Below, piece after piece: positions 17,004 to 27,130 of a DNA stretch of 64,000 bases. Positions within the stretch are counted from its first letter, which is position 1; each line of letters begins with the position of its first letter. Source of the stretch: Affinirhizobium straminoryzae (GTDB lineage Bacteria > Pseudomonadota > Alphaproteobacteria > Rhizobiales > Rhizobiaceae); the NCBI RefSeq assembly GCF_007004135.1, contig NZ_VJMG01000007.1:18711-82710 (forward strand), written 5' to 3'. A model generated the notes under the pieces. It was given only the letters and a program-made list of their open reading frames with translations, searched no databases and was not told where the DNA came from. The position numbers and the translations under genes are program-made.

Positions 17004-19064
17004 TTAGAACTCTTCCCAGTTCTCGCCGGAGGGCGCCACGGCCACGGCAGCTGTCGCGGCCGCACCGGAGCCGGAAAAGGCGCGGGCGATATTGCCCATC
17101 ATGCGGCGGGCCGGAGATGCCTTCGGCACCGCGCGCTCGTCAGCGACACGCGGTTGCGGTGCAGGCGCTGCGGGGACGGCAGTCCGCGCGGGACGCACGC
17201 CCGTCTCGCTGCCGATGTTGAAGCGCGAGATCAGCGAGAAGAGCCCGTTGGCCTGTTCCGACAGCCGGTGCGTTGCTGCCGAGGTTTCTTCCACCATGGC
17301 CGCGTTGCGCTGCGTCACCTGGTCCATCTGGTTGACCGCGATGTTGACCTCGTTGAGGCCGGTTGCCTGCTCGCGCGCCGCCGTGGCGATGGAATGGATA
17401 TGGTCGTTGATGCCGAGAACGCGACGCTCGATCTCGTTCAGCGCCTGGCCGGTCCGCTGGACCAGCTTGACCCCGCCGGCCACCTCGTCGCCGGACTTGG
17501 TGATGAGCGCCTTGATGTCCTTGGCCGCGTTGGCGGAGCGCTGGGCAAGCTCGCGCACTTCCTGGGCAACGACTGCAAAGCCCTTGCCAGCCTCGCCCGC
17601 ACGTGCCGCCTCCACGCCGGCGTTCAGCGCCAGAAGATTGGTCTGGAAGGCAATTTCATCGATCACGTTGATGATCTGGCTGATTTCGTGGGACGCCTGT
17701 TCGATGCGCTCCATGGCCGAGATCGCATCCCGCACGACGACGGCGGACTGGGCCGCGCTCTGCTTGGCTTCGGTCACCATGCTGCTGGCTTCCTGGGCAC
17801 GTTCCGTCGAGGACTTGACCACGGCAGTAATCTCGTCCAGCGCGGCGGATGTCTGTTCCAGAGCCGCGGCCTGCTGCTCGGTGCGCTTGGACAGGTCATC
17901 GGCGGCCGAGCGAAGCTCTTCGCTGTTGCCGTTCATCTCGCCGGCAGTGCCCCGAATTTCGGTCAGCGTGCGGCGCAGATTGACGATCGCATCATTCACG
18001 TCGCTCTGCAGGCGGGCAAAGGCGCCCCGGAAATCGCCGGTCATGCTCTGCGTGAGATCGCCGGCCGCAAGACGCTGCAGCACCGCGCCGGTCTGCTTGA
18101 GGCCCGTATCGACCGAGGACAGCAACTGATCGACATTGGACGCGAAGCGGTCAAGCGAGGGATCGCCGAAATGCTTGTCGATGCGACGGGTGAAGTCTCC
18201 TTCGGCAGCAGCGGCCACAACCTCTGCCATGCGGGCCTGCAGGTCATCGTTCTGGGCGCGCATTTCACGTTCATTGGCATTCATGCGGCTGACTTCGATG
18301 CCATTCTGCTTGAACACCTGGACGGCGACAGCCATGTCGCCGATTTCGTCGGCACGGCCCAGCGAGGGGATTTCGGTATCGTAATGGCCGCCTGCAAGAC
18401 GCTTCATCGATTCCGTCAGTGCGAGGATCGGATTGCTGAGCGAGCGACGCGCCAGGATGAGGCCGAAGGCTGCACCGATCGACACGCCGATCAGCGTGAA
18501 GGAAGAAATGGCATAGAAGAGCGTGGTGCCGAATTTCTGGAGACCGGCCTCGACTGTTTCGAGTTCTGCCTTGTCCTGGGCAACCACGGCATCGATTTCG
18601 GCCTGGAAGTCCTTGCGGTTCTTGCGGTTTTCGTCGGTATTGCCCTGGGCGTTGGCGGCATCGGGGCCAACCTCGCGACCGAGGCGCACCGTTTCGGCAC
18701 GGAAGGTGCGGAATTCCTTGGAGCGCTTGACGACCGCATCGAAGGCCGCCTTCTGCTCCGGCGGCACCATGACCTGCCACTTCGCCAGCACCGCATCCAT
18801 CTGGTCGAGGCTCTTCATCAGGCCGGGGCCGAACTTGTCGGCTTCCGCCGGGGTCTTCGAGGCGTAGATGCCGCGGGAATCCATCACCACAGCGGTCACG
18901 ATCCGGTTCAGGCTTTCCCCGAGATAGGCGCGTTCGGAAGCCGACTGATAGATGTCGATCCGTCGACTATACTCCGAAATCGCAAACAGTGCCGTGCCGC
19001 CGACGATCAACGCGACCAGGCCCATGACGCCGACCAGCAGGTTGATCTTGCCCCGAATTTTCAT
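17004..19064 (-). CDS. Methyl-accepting chemotaxis protein
   Basis: Transmembrane chemoreceptor of 686 residues that signals to CheA/CheW. Order: TM1 at 9-29, periplasmic helical sensor about 30-180, TM2 about 181-206, HAMP 207-260, a second HAMP-like region about 275-365, and the signalling domain about 366-610 with the hairpin tip [22 protein letters not shown] low-complexity Ala/Pro linker leads to the C-terminal G-E-N-W-E-E-F, similar to the N-W-E-T-F tether that recruits CheR and CheB. Not in a che operon here. Ligand unknown. Confidence 0.95.
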   Translation of the reverse strand: MKIRGKINLLVGVMGLVALIVGGTALFAISEYSRRIDIYQSASERAYLGESLNRIVTAVVMDSRGIYASKTPAEADKFGPGLMKSLDQMDAVLAKWQVMVPPEQKAAFDAVVKRSKEFRTFRAETVRLGREVGPDAANAQGNTDENRKNRKDFQAEIDAVVAQDKAELETVEAGLQKFGTTLFYAISSFTLIGVSIGAAFGLILARRSLSNPILALTESMKRLAGGHYDTEIPSLGRADEIGDMAVAVQVFKQNGIEVSRMNANEREMRAQNDDLQARMAEVVAAAAEGDFTRRIDKHFGDPSLDRFASNVDQLLSSVDTGLKQTGAVLQRLAAGDLTQSMTGDFRGAFARLQSDVNDAIVNLRRTLTEIRGTAGEMNGNSEELRSAADDLSKRTEQQAAALEQTSAALDEITAVVKSSTERAQEASSMVTEAKQSAAQSAVVVRDAISAMERIEQASHEISQIINVIDEIAFQTNLLALNAGVEAARAGEAGKGFAVVAQEVRELAQRSANAAKDIKALITKSGDEVAGGVKLVQRTGQALNEIERRVLGINDHIHSIATAAREQATGLNEVNIAVNQMDQVTQRNAAMVEETSAATHRLSEQANGLFSLISRFNIGSETGVRPARTAVPAAPAPQPRVADERAVPKASPARRMMGNIARAFSGSGAAATAAVAVAPSGENWEEF

Positions 19065-19204
19065 GTTCTACCCTTCCCAATCAGACAGCCGGAAGAGACA
19101 GGTCCTGTTTTCTTCCAGCCCGCCTAATTTCGCATCATCTGATTAAGAAATGTTTGAATGACATTTCGTGACCGGGAAGGTCTGGCACGGCGGGGCCGCA
19201 CCAA

Positions 19205-19234
19205 TTGACTTTTGCGGCGGAGTCCTCTTATAAG
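19205..19234 (+). promoter_or_regulatory. Promoter of rpmH-rnpA-yidC
   Basis: TTGACT (19205-19210) and TATAAG (19229-19234) are spaced by 18 bases, a good housekeeping promoter about 120 bases ahead of rpmH. The 292-base interval 19065-19356 also serves as upstream region of the chemoreceptor on the other strand; I see nothing else in it. Confidence 0.65.
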
Positions 19235-19356
19235 CCGCCCCACGTCCGGCTTTTCAGGCGCGCGTAAGCGCTTTTCTATGCCGTTACGTCTCAATCAACG
19301 CTGTTGTCCCTCGATGGACAAATTCAAGAAGGGCCGCACACCGCGGTGTAAAATAA

Positions 19357-19491
19357 ATGAAGCGTACCTATCAACCGTCCAAGCTTGTTCGCAAGCGTCG
19401 TCACGGCTTCCGCGCCCGCATGGCAACCAAGGGTGGCCGCAAGGTTCTGTCCGCCCGTCGCGCCCGCGGCCGCAAGAGCCTGTCGGCGTAA
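19357..19491 (+). CDS. rpmH: 50S ribosomal protein L34
   Basis: Very basic 44-residue ribosomal protein, [15 protein letters not shown] at the start and ending [10 protein letters not shown], the exact L34 pattern and length. It heads the conserved rpmH-rnpA-yidC cluster; rnpA follows 27 bases later. Confidence 0.98.
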   Translation: MKRTYQPSKLVRKRRHGFRARMATKGGRKVLSARRARGRKSLSA

Positions 19492-19518
19492 GGCCGACCT
19501 GCCCGGAACGCGCGGGCG

Positions 19519-19911
19519 ATGTCGTCTTCCGACGATGAAAACAAGACTGTCGGGCGGCTGAAAAGCCGGCCGCAGTTTCTTGCTGTCCGGGAGGGACAGA
19601 AGCGGCGTGGCCCGCTTTTCCTCCTGGAAGTGCTCGACCGCAAGGAGCCGGAAAGCGCGCCCCGCGTCGGCTTTACGGTCACCAAGAAGCAGGGCAACGC
19701 CGTCGAGCGGAACCGCATGCGCCGGCGCCTGCGCGAGGCGGTTCGGCAAACCGCCCGGTTTGCAATGAAAGACGGTCATGACTATGTGATTGTCGCCCGA
19801 CGCGAGGTGCTTTCAGCTTCCTTCGCCGACATCACGCAGGCGCTTTCCGAACGCCTGGAGAGCCGACCGAAACCCAAGCGGTCCGAGGAGACCCGTTCCA
19901 GGAAAGCATGA
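19519..19911 (+). CDS. rnpA: Ribonuclease P protein component
   Basis: Protein subunit that helps the RNase P RNA bind pre-tRNA and remove the 5' leader. Of 130 residues, the RNR signature is present as [14 protein letters not shown]. The ATG at 19519 fits family length, with the conserved L-K-S-R-P-Q-F about 15 residues in. Its stop overlaps the yidC start (ATGA). Confidence 0.95.
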   Translation: MSSSDDENKTVGRLKSRPQFLAVREGQKRRGPLFLLEVLDRKEPESAPRVGFTVTKKQGNAVERNRMRRRLREAVRQTARFAMKDGHDYVIVARREVLSASFADITQALSERLESRPKPKRSEETRSRKA

Positions 19912-21722
19912 TGGAAAAGAACCGTAACTATTACATCGCGATTGCGCTTTCGGTGCTGATCGTCCTGGCCTGGCAGTTCCTCTACATGAACCCGAGGCTC
20001 GAGGCGCAGCGCGCCGAAGAGGCAGCGCGCGCCCAGCAGGCCCAGACGACGCAGCAGGCCGATGGCACCACGCCGGCCGCCCAGACCTCGTCCGCCGGCG
20101 GCACAGTGACCGGCAACCTGCCCGGCTCCACGCAGGCTGCCCCCGCCGCGACCCGCGAGCAGGCTCTTGCCAAGACCCCGCGCGTTGCCATCGACACCCC
20201 GGCCCTCAACGGCTCCATCAACCTGACCGGCGCCCGCCTCGACGACCTGCAACTGCGCGACTATCGCGAGACAGTCGATCCGAAGAGCCCGACGATCACG
20301 CTGCTGTCGCCCGCTGACACGCGCGACGGCTATTTCACGGAACTGGGCTACATCGGCGGCGACAATGCCGGCACGGTCCCGGGCCCGAACACCGTCTGGA
20401 CGCTGGCAGGCGGCGACAAGCTGACGCCGAAGACGCCGGTAACGCTCACCTACACCAACGACAAGGGCCTCGTGTTCACCCGCACCATCAGCGTGGACGA
20501 ACACTACATGCTGACCGTTGCCGACAAGGTGCAGAACCCGACCGGCGAGCCCGTGTCGCTCTCCACCTATGGCCGTGTCACCCGTTACAACAAGCCGGAG
20601 CATCCGGCCGTCTACGTCATCCATGAAGGCTTTCTCGGCGTCATCGGCGCCACGAGCGGCCTGATGGAGGAAAGCTACAAGAACGTCGAGAAGGAAGCCT
20701 ACAACAATCCGAAGGCAACCGGCGGCTGGCTTGGCATCACCGACAAGTACTGGGCAACGACGCTCATTCCGCCGCAGTCGGTTCCCTATGAATCCCGCTT
20801 CATGCACTTCGCCGATGGTCAGCCGCGCTACCAGGCGGATTACAAGAGCGACGCGATCACCATCCAGCCCGGCCAGTCGACCGAGCTGAAGAGCATGGTC
20901 TTTGCCGGCGCCAAGGAAGTGCCGCTGGTGGATGGCTACGAGCAGTCGCTGTCGATCCCGCGCTTCGACCTTCTGATCGACTGGGGATGGTTCTATTTCA
21001 TCACCAAGCCGATGTTCAAGCTGATGGACTTCTTCTTCCGCTTCTTCGGCAACTTCGGCGTGGCGATCCTGTGCACCACCATCGTCGTCAAGGCGCTGTT
21101 CTTCCCGCTGGCCAGCAAGCAGTATGCCTCGATGGCCGGCATGAAGCGCGTGCAGCCGAAGATGGAAGAGCTGAAGGCCAAGCATGGCGATGACCGCGTG
21201 GCGCTGCAGCAGGCCATGATGCAGCTCTACAAGGAAGAGAAGATCAACCCGATCGCCGGCTGCTGGCCCGTTCTCCTGCAGATCCCGATCTTCTTCTCGC
21301 TCTACAAGGTGATCTACGTCACCATCGAAATGCGCCATGCGCCTTTCTTTGGCTGGATTCAGGACCTCTCCGCACCGGACCCGACCTCGCTGTTCAACCT
21401 GTTCGGTCTTCTGCCCTACGACGTACCGCATGCGCTTCTGATCGGCGTCTGGCCGATCGTGATGGGCATCACGATGTTCCTGCAGATGCGCATGAACCCG
21501 ACGCCGCCGGATCCGACCCAGGCGATGATCTTCACCTGGATGCCGCTGATCTTCACCTTCATGCTGGCCTCCTTCCCGGCCGGTCTGGTGATCTACTGGG
21601 CCTGGAACAACACGCTGTCGATCATCCAGCAGTCTCTGATCATGAAGCGCCACGGCGTGAAGATCGAGCTGTTCGACAACCTGAAGGGCCTGTTCAAGCG
21701 AAAACCGGCCGCAAGCAAATGA
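19908..21722 (+). CDS. yidC: Membrane protein insertase YidC
   Basis: Oxa1-family insertase that folds and inserts inner-membrane proteins alone or with SecYEG. At 604 residues it is the Gram-negative long form: TM1 (about 6-24), a large periplasmic beta-sandwich domain preceded by a Gln/Ala/Thr-rich linker, then the conserved core of five TM segments from about residue 370 ([12 protein letters not shown]) to the end, with the basic cytoplasmic tail K-R-K-P-A-A-S-K. Two tandem ATGs (19908 and 19911) are possible starts; the first overlaps rnpA. A terminator follows immediately. Confidence 0.97.
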   Translation: MMEKNRNYYIAIALSVLIVLAWQFLYMNPRLEAQRAEEAARAQQAQTTQQADGTTPAAQTSSAGGTVTGNLPGSTQAAPAATREQALAKTPRVAIDTPALNGSINLTGARLDDLQLRDYRETVDPKSPTITLLSPADTRDGYFTELGYIGGDNAGTVPGPNTVWTLAGGDKLTPKTPVTLTYTNDKGLVFTRTISVDEHYMLTVADKVQNPTGEPVSLSTYGRVTRYNKPEHPAVYVIHEGFLGVIGATSGLMEESYKNVEKEAYNNPKATGGWLGITDKYWATTLIPPQSVPYESRFMHFADGQPRYQADYKSDAITIQPGQSTELKSMVFAGAKEVPLVDGYEQSLSIPRFDLLIDWGWFYFITKPMFKLMDFFFRFFGNFGVAILCTTIVVKALFFPLASKQYASMAGMKRVQPKMEELKAKHGDDRVALQQAMMQLYKEEKINPIAGCWPVLLQIPIFFSLYKVIYVTIEMRHAPFFGWIQDLSAPDPTSLFNLFGLLPYDVPHALLIGVWPIVMGITMFLQMRMNPTPPDPTQAMIFTWMPLIFTFMLASFPAGLVIYWAWNNTLSIIQQSLIMKRHGVKIELFDNLKGLFKRKPAASK

Positions 21723-21730
21723 CGCCCCGC

Positions 21731-21762
21731 AAGACCCCGGCTTCGACCGGGGTCTTCTTTTT
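21731..21762 (+). terminator. Rho-independent terminator after yidC
   Basis: Ten-base perfect stem AAGACCCCGG/CCGGGGTCTT with a six-base loop (CTTCGA), followed by CTTTTTC. It begins eight bases after the yidC stop and separates the operon from yihA. Confidence 0.9.
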
Positions 21763-21860
21763 CCGGCAGGCGACACACCGCGCCGAGCCTTGACATGGCG
21801 GCCGAAAACCCGGAAGCCGGACACCAATCCGACGACACACCAAGAACAGGCAGCAGCATC

Positions 21861-22514
21861 ATGGACGCACCACACGAGGAAAAGCCGCTGTTCGGCCGTC
21901 CCTGGATCTTCATCCGGGGCGTTCCCTCCATGAATTTCCTGCCGCCGCAGGGGCCACTGGAAGTGGCCTTTGCCGGCCGCTCGAATGTCGGCAAATCCTC
22001 GCTGATCAATGCGCTGGTGGGGCAGAGGGGGCTCGCACGCACCTCCAACACGCCGGGCCGGACACAGGAATTGAACTTCTTCGTGCCGGAAGGCTATTCG
22101 GGTGAAGGGCATGATCTGCCGCCGATGGCGCTGGTGGACATGCCGGGCTACGGCTATGCGCAGGCGCCGAAGGATCAGGTGGATGCCTGGACGAAGCTCG
22201 TTTTTGATTACCTGCGTGGCCGCGCCACGCTGAAGCGCGTCTATGTGCTGATCGACAGCCGGCACGGCATCAAGAAGAATGACGAGGACGTGCTGACGCT
22301 GCTCGACAAGGCCGCCGTCTCCTATCAGGTGGTGCTGACGAAGACCGACAAGATCAAGCCGCCCGCCGTGCCACGCCTGATCGCCGAGACGCTGGAGAAG
22401 ATCCGCAAGCGTCCGGCGGCCTATCCCGAAGTTCTCGCGACCTCATCGGAAAAGGTTGAGGGACTGGACGACCTGCGCCGCGCCATTGGCGAAACCGTGG
22501 GCTATAGACCCTGA
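21861..22514 (+). CDS. yihA: Ribosome-biogenesis GTP-binding protein YihA/YsxC (EngB)
   Basis: TRAFAC-class GTPase required for large ribosomal subunit assembly. Motifs: G1 [10 protein letters not shown]3 D-M-P-G-Y-G, G4 T-K-T-D. Starting at the ATG 21861 gives 217 residues, the usual size; an ATG at 21795 is in frame but lies only 33 bases after the terminator and adds a non-conserved Asp/Thr-rich tail. In related rhizobia argB follows directly; here an anti-sigma gene sits between on the other strand. Confidence 0.93.
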   Translation: MDAPHEEKPLFGRPWIFIRGVPSMNFLPPQGPLEVAFAGRSNVGKSSLINALVGQRGLARTSNTPGRTQELNFFVPEGYSGEGHDLPPMALVDMPGYGYAQAPKDQVDAWTKLVFDYLRGRATLKRVYVLIDSRHGIKKNDEDVLTLLDKAAVSYQVVLTKTDKIKPPAVPRLIAETLEKIRKRPAAYPEVLATSSEKVEGLDDLRRAIGETVGYRP

Positions 22515-22588
22515 CGTGACGGGCTCCTCTCTTCGCCTCGCCGGCGCCGCTTGCGGGCCTGACGGGCGGCAGGACCTGCCCTTCCCGA

Positions 22589-23323
22589 TCAGGGCGCAGA
22601 CACGGTACCGCTTGCCACGAAGGCACCCGTCGGCCTGCCGCTCAGTGAGCCACCATAGGCCTCGCGGCTGACGGCAAGCGTCACGCCCGGCTTGAGGCGG
22701 CCACGCCATTCCTTCGACACGATCAGTTCGCCATCTCCCGCCTGCGGCAGCACGCCGAGCGAGACCGGCGCTGCATTGGTCTCGATCGCCCAGACCTCCA
22801 GGGATTGCTGGTCGCTTCCCGCCGTTGCGACAGGCGCCAGGCGCAGGCGCCCCTCACCCGAATCGTAACGGGCCGCCAGGCTCATCGGATTGTCCTGTGC
22901 CTTGAGGTCCGCCAGCGGTCGCATGGGGGGCGGCACGATTGCGGGAGCCGGTGCATGGGTGCTGAAGAAGAGTACGCCGGCAAAGAGAAAGCCGAAAACG
23001 AAGGTGAGCGTGCGCCAGAGCCCGAGCGATGCCCAGAGGGAGCGCCCCCTGAAAGGACGTGACAGCGTCTTCTGGCGCGCGGCAATCATCCGCCGCTCGA
23101 CCATCGGCACGATGAAATCCGGAGGAGAGAGCGCTTCGTAATCATCGGCAAGCGGGGCGAGATTCTGCTCCCAGCGCGCAACAATGGCCGCAAAGGCCCG
23201 ATCGCGGCGGATGCGAGCCTCCACGCGCGCGCGCCCTTCCGGCGACAGCACGCCCAGCACATATTCGCCGGCCAGGACTTCATCCCTGGCGCGATCCCCC
23301 TCGCTCTGGTTCGGACTGCTCAT
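22589..23323 (-). CDS. RskA-like membrane anti-sigma factor
   Basis: A 244-residue single-pass membrane protein. The cytoplasmic N-terminus (about 1-85) carries the anti-sigma pattern [18 protein letters not shown] without zinc ligands, TM at about 100-125, and a periplasmic RskA-type domain (L-E-V-W-A-I, then L-A-V-S-R-E near the end). Family members hold ECF sigma factors (SigK type) inactive until proteolysis. The ATG at 23323 begins M-S-S-P-N-Q after a GAGG site. The partner sigma gene normally lies just upstream, but no sigma factor is encoded next to it here. Confidence 0.82.
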   Translation of the reverse strand: MSSPNQSEGDRARDEVLAGEYVLGVLSPEGRARVEARIRRDRAFAAIVARWEQNLAPLADDYEALSPPDFIVPMVERRMIAARQKTLSRPFRGRSLWASLGLWRTLTFVFGFLFAGVLFFSTHAPAPAIVPPPMRPLADLKAQDNPMSLAARYDSGEGRLRLAPVATAGSDQQSLEVWAIETNAAPVSLGVLPQAGDGELIVSKEWRGRLKPGVTLAVSREAYGGSLSGRPTGAFVASGTVSAP

Positions 23324-23624
23324 CGGTCCTCTTACTCTTTCGTCCTGTCTGACATGGCCGGGACTGTTCCGGGCGGAAACTTCCCGTCTCCGGCAGATAG
23401 CAGCAAGCGTTCCACCTGGCGGAAATCCTCCGTGCGGATATGCCTCACCCCTCCGCAACATCCAAGGATCCAACGCGGCGGGTTCGCTGTCAATGCGTCA
23501 TGGACACCATGGCGCATCACGTTTCAAACCGCACCCAACCTTACGCCGATTTGTTGCGCGCGGATTATTTCCTCCGCCAAGAACATGGGTTAAAAGGCCG
23601 GACCGCACGATCCAGAGGTACATC
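23324..23624. other. 301-base gap between anti-sigma factor and argB
   Basis: No convincing gene. On the minus strand an open frame of 62 codons (23332-23520) ends eight bases before the anti-sigma start, with a GAGG site after its stop, so a small upstream cistron is possible, but its product resembles nothing I know. The interval must also carry the argB promoter and ribosome site (AGAGGT). Confidence 0.4.
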
Positions 23625-24512
23625 ATGTCCACGCCCGAAAGCGAGATGCAGGCCCGGCTGCTGGCGCAGGCCCTGCCCTACATGCAGCGTTACGAGAACA
23701 AGACCATCGTGGTAAAATATGGCGGCCACGCCATGGGCGACACCACGCTCGGCAAGGCATTTGCGGAAGACATCGCGCTCCTGAAGCAGTCTGGTGTGAA
23801 CCCGATCGTCGTGCATGGCGGCGGGCCGCAGATCGGCGCCATGCTCGCCAAGATGGGCATCGAGAGCAAGTTCGAGGGTGGCCTGCGCGTTACCGACCAG
23901 AAGACGGTCGAGATCGTCGAGATGGTGCTGGCCGGCTCGATCAACAAGGAAATCGTCGCTCTCATCAACCAGACCGGCGAATGGGCGATCGGCCTGTGCG
24001 GCAAGGACGGCAACATGGTGTTTGCCGAAAAGGCCCGCAAGACCGTGATCGACCCGGATTCCAACATCGAACGCGTTCTGGATCTCGGCTTTGTCGGGGA
24101 TGTCGTGGAAGTGGACCGTACGCTCCTCGACCTCTTGGCCAAGTCGGAAATGATCCCGGTCATCGCGCCGGTCGCGCCCGGCCGCGACGGCGCGACCTAC
24201 AATATCAATGCCGATACCTTTGCCGGTGCGATTGCCGGCGCGCTGCGCGCCGACCGCCTGCTGTTCCTGACCGATGTGCCGGGCGTTCTCGACAAGGACA
24301 AGAACCTGATCAAGGAACTGTCCGTCGCGCAGGCGCAGGCGCTGATCAAGGACGGCACGATTTCCGGCGGCATGATCCCCAAGGTCGAGACCTGCATCGA
24401 CGCGATCCGCGCCGGCGTGCAGGGCGTCGTCATCCTGAACGGCAAGACCTCGCATTCGGTGCTGCTCGAAATCTTCACCGAAGGCGGCGCCGGCACCCTG
24501 CTCGTGCCCTGA
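23625..24512 (+). CDS. argB: Acetylglutamate kinase
   Basis: Phosphorylates N-acetylglutamate, the second and usually arginine-inhibited step of arginine synthesis. Of 295 residues, the amino-acid-kinase motifs V-K-Y-G-G-H-A-M-G and H-G-G-G-P-Q-I-G are intact, plus the C-terminal G-G-M-I-P-K substrate loop. The N-terminal helix ([13 protein letters not shown]) is of the kind found in hexameric, arginine-sensitive enzymes, which are also PII targets. ATG at 23625 after AGAGGT. Converges with the EamA gene, 19 bases apart. Confidence 0.97.
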   Translation: MSTPESEMQARLLAQALPYMQRYENKTIVVKYGGHAMGDTTLGKAFAEDIALLKQSGVNPIVVHGGGPQIGAMLAKMGIESKFEGGLRVTDQKTVEIVEMVLAGSINKEIVALINQTGEWAIGLCGKDGNMVFAEKARKTVIDPDSNIERVLDLGFVGDVVEVDRTLLDLLAKSEMIPVIAPVAPGRDGATYNINADTFAGAIAGALRADRLLFLTDVPGVLDKDKNLIKELSVAQAQALIKDGTISGGMIPKVETCIDAIRAGVQGVVILNGKTSHSVLLEIFTEGGAGTLLVP

Positions 24513-24531
24513 TCGCCGCCTGGCGCACGGT

Positions 24532-25434
24532 TCAGAAGAACAGAAGACCGAGGATGCCTGCAACGATCAGCAGGCATCCCATCAGTTCCAGCCGGTTGAC
24601 CCGCTCCTTGAACAGGAAGACCGAGGCCATGAAGGTGAACACCAGTTCGATCTGGCCGAGCGCCCGCACATAGGCCACCTGCTGCAGGGTCATGGCTGTG
24701 AACCAGCCGGCCGAGCCGACCACGCCCGCAAACCCCACCAATGACGAGGTACGCCAGGAGCGGACAACCTTGCCGATCTCGCTGCGATCAGTCAGCAGCA
24801 TCCAGCCGAGCATGAACAGCGTCTGGAAACCTGTCACGCAGGCAAGCGTCACGGCGGCCTGCATCACAGCGTTCGGACCATCGAGAGACAGCGAGGCGCT
24901 GCGATAGGCCACCGCCGAAATGCCGAACACGCCGCCCGAGGCAATACCGATCAGTGCCGTGCGACTGGTAAGCGAGCGAATGAGGCTGCCCGCCGTCAGC
25001 GGCGAGCGGGCGACCGAAATGGTCATCACGCCAAGGACGCCGATCAGGATGGCGATCACGGTGCCAAGGCTCAGGCGCTCGCCGAGGATCAGCAGGCCGA
25101 ACAGGGCCGCCTGCATCGGCTCCGTCTTGGAATAGGCCGTGCCGACGGTGAAGTTGCGCAGCGAAAAGAGATGCACCAGCATGATCGTCGCATAGATCTG
25201 TGCCAGACCGCCGATCACCGCCCAGACCGCAAAGCCGAACGTCGGCACCGGCAACCGATAGCCGGCCAGAGCATGCAGGGCGATCACGTAGAGAACGGCC
25301 ACGGGAAAGCCGTAGCCGAACCGCACAAAACTTGCGCCGCGCGTGCCGAGCGAGCCCTGCAGGTGTTTTTGCAGGGCGGAGCGCAGGTTCTGCAGGAAGG
25401 CGGCGGCGATAGTGATGGGTATCCAGGGTTCCAT
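24532..25434 (-). CDS. EamA/DMT-superfamily transporter
   Basis: Inner-membrane protein of 300 residues with about ten predicted TM segments in two EamA-like halves (for example V-G-T-A-Y-S-K-T-E-P near the end of the first half and V-A-Y-V-R-A-L-G-Q-I-E in the second). The family exports metabolites or amino acids; the substrate is unknown. ATG at 25434. Divergent from the HAD hydrolase. Confidence 0.85.
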   Translation of the reverse strand: MEPWIPITIAAAFLQNLRSALQKHLQGSLGTRGASFVRFGYGFPVAVLYVIALHALAGYRLPVPTFGFAVWAVIGGLAQIYATIMLVHLFSLRNFTVGTAYSKTEPMQAALFGLLILGERLSLGTVIAILIGVLGVMTISVARSPLTAGSLIRSLTSRTALIGIASGGVFGISAVAYRSASLSLDGPNAVMQAAVTLACVTGFQTLFMLGWMLLTDRSEIGKVVRSWRTSSLVGFAGVVGSAGWFTAMTLQQVAYVRALGQIELVFTFMASVFLFKERVNRLELMGCLLIVAGILGLLFF

Positions 25435-25567
25435 GACGACGTGCTAGCACCCGGCCAACCGGCCGCCAAGGCCAGCCGGGCGGCAATCGGTTCGCCTTTG
25501 CGCAACGCCATCTCTCGCCGCTGCTTTGCCGCTTCCCTTTGCCGGCGCCCCGGTGCATAAAGCGGCC

Positions 25568-26278
25568 ATGCCACAGCTCAACGCCACGCCGAACCCCGCC
25601 GATTTCGCCCATGTCCGCGACTGGGTGTTCGATCTCGACAACACGCTCTATCCGCATCACGTCAATCTGTTCTCCCAGATCGACCGCAACATGACGGATT
25701 TCGTGGCGGAGCTTTTGCAGATGGAGCGCGACGAGGCGCGCGCCCTGCAGAAACGCTATTATCACGAGCATGGCACCACACTGAAAGGGCTGATGGTGCA
25801 TCACGGCATCAATCCCGACGCCTTTCTCGAAAAAGCGCATGCCATCGATTATTCGGCGCTTCTGCCGCATCCGGAACTCGGGGAGGCCATCCGGGCGCTG
25901 CCGGGGCGCAAGTTCATCTTCACCAACGGCACCGTCTCGCATGCTGAGGCAGCCGCGCGGGCGCTCGGTATTCTCGACCATTTCGACGACATCTTCGATA
26001 TCGTCGCGGCCGATTACGTGCCGAAGCCGGCCGGCGCGACCTATGACAAGTTCGCCAGCCTCAATCGCGTCGATACCCGCCACGCGGCGATGTTCGAGGA
26101 CCTGCCGCGCAATCTGGAAGCTCCGCGCGCGCTTGGTATGAAGACCGTTCTGCTGGTGCCGCGCAACCTCGGCGACTTCGTCATCGAACGCTGGGAACAG
26201 GCATCGGACGAAGATCCGAATGTCGATTACATGACCGACGACCTGACCGCTTTCCTGCACGCAGTCCTGGCCCGCTGA
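25568..26278 (+). CDS. HAD-superfamily pyrimidine 5'-nucleotidase-like hydrolase
   Basis: A 236-residue HAD phosphatase of the fungal SDT1/pyrimidine 5'-nucleotidase-like group. The nucleophile motif is F-D-L-D-N-T-L-Y, motif II F-T-N-G, the conserved Lys is in V-P-K-P, and the acidic motif is F-E-D-L-P. ATG at 25568 begins M-P-Q-L-N. The substrate could be UMP/CMP or damaged nucleotides or sugar phosphates; sequence alone does not decide. Confidence 0.85.
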   Translation: MPQLNATPNPADFAHVRDWVFDLDNTLYPHHVNLFSQIDRNMTDFVAELLQMERDEARALQKRYYHEHGTTLKGLMVHHGINPDAFLEKAHAIDYSALLPHPELGEAIRALPGRKFIFTNGTVSHAEAAARALGILDHFDDIFDIVAADYVPKPAGATYDKFASLNRVDTRHAAMFEDLPRNLEAPRALGMKTVLLVPRNLGDFVIERWEQASDEDPNVDYMTDDLTAFLHAVLAR

Positions 26279-26382
26279 CGACAACCTTACCAAAGGTTCA
26301 TCGAGATTACCGATGTTTAAGTGGTGGCTCCGCAAGGGCCGGCTTATCTTTCCTCCGACGACAACAGGAAAGGAAGCCCTCC

Positions 26383-27069
26383 ATGACGGTCAAGAAACTC
26401 GTTCTCGCTGCCCTCGGCGCGACATTTCTGGTCGGCGCCGCCGCTCCCGCGAGTTTCGCCGCCCCCGGCCGGCCGGAGCGCCATGGTCCCGGTCCGGATC
26501 GCGGCATGATGGAAGACGTGATGTTCGTGCGACTTCTGAAGGAGGCCGACACCAACAGGGACGGCAAGATCTCCAAGGACGAGCTGATGGCATGGGGCGA
26601 CAAGCTGTTTGCCGAGATCGACACCAACAAGGACGGCGTGCTGACGCCGGGCGAACTGCGCAAGTTCCAGGAGGCCCGTATGGACGCCTGGCGCGAGAAG
26701 CACCGTGCCGAGCACGAAGGCCGCGGCCATGGTCCCCATGGCCCCGATATGGCAAATGGCGACACCCCTCCTGCTCCACCGCCGGGTGATGCTCCGCGCG
26801 GCCCGGACGGCAAGGATGGCCCCGGGGAAATGGCTGACAAGGATGGTCCGCGGCATGGTCCCCGCGACGAGATGCGCCACGGCAAGCGTCACGCCATGGA
26901 GCGCGGGATGATGCCCATGATGGCGCTGGTGCGCATGATCGATACCGATGAGAACGGCCAGATCAGCAAGGCGGAAGCAACCGAAGCCCTCAACAAGCTG
27001 TTCGATCGCATGGATCGCAACAAGGATGGTTTGATCACCGTCGACGACCTGCCGGACCGCCCCCTGTAA
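26383..27069 (+). CDS. Exported four-EF-hand calcium-binding protein
   Basis: A 228-residue protein with a signal peptide (cleavage expected after A-S-F-A, residue ~26). Two EF-hand pairs: loops at Asp56-Glu67 (D-T-N-R-D-G-K-I-S-K-D-E) and Asp80-Glu91, and two near the C-terminus (D-T-D-E-N-G-Q-I-S-K-A-E and D-R-N-K-D-G-L-I-T-V-D-D). They are separated by a ~85-residue linker rich in Gly, Pro, His, Asp and Met. Periplasmic calcium sensing or buffering is inferred; the His-rich linker could bind other metals. A terminator follows. Confidence 0.88.
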   Translation: MTVKKLVLAALGATFLVGAAAPASFAAPGRPERHGPGPDRGMMEDVMFVRLLKEADTNRDGKISKDELMAWGDKLFAEIDTNKDGVLTPGELRKFQEARMDAWREKHRAEHEGRGHGPHGPDMANGDTPPAPPPGDAPRGPDGKDGPGEMADKDGPRHGPRDEMRHGKRHAMERGMMPMMALVRMIDTDENGQISKAEATEALNKLFDRMDRNKDGLITVDDLPDRPL

Positions 27070-27087
27070 GGTCCGCCGCCGACGTAT

Positions 27088-27117
27088 GGCCCGCCCCTTT
27101 CGCTCGGGGGCGGGCCT
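27088..27117. terminator. Bidirectional terminator between EF-hand and LOG genes
   Basis: Ten-base GC stem GGCCCGCCCC/GGGGCGGGCC with a nine-base loop, followed by TCTTCG on the plus strand. It lies between convergent genes and could serve both. Confidence 0.7.
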
Positions 27118-27130
27118 CTTCGTTTCAGGG

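Noticed and set aside
17154..19127. 657-codon open frame antisense to the chemoreceptor
   Set aside because: Composition is the mirror of the receptor; no motif, no ribosome site.
19782..22265. 827-codon open frame on the minus strand over yidC and yihA
   Set aside because: Antisense to recognised genes; His/Arg/Gly-rich without domains.
23332..23520. Small minus-strand frame as the missing ECF sigma factor
   Set aside because: Only 62 codons and no sigma-2 or sigma-4 features; left as unknown.
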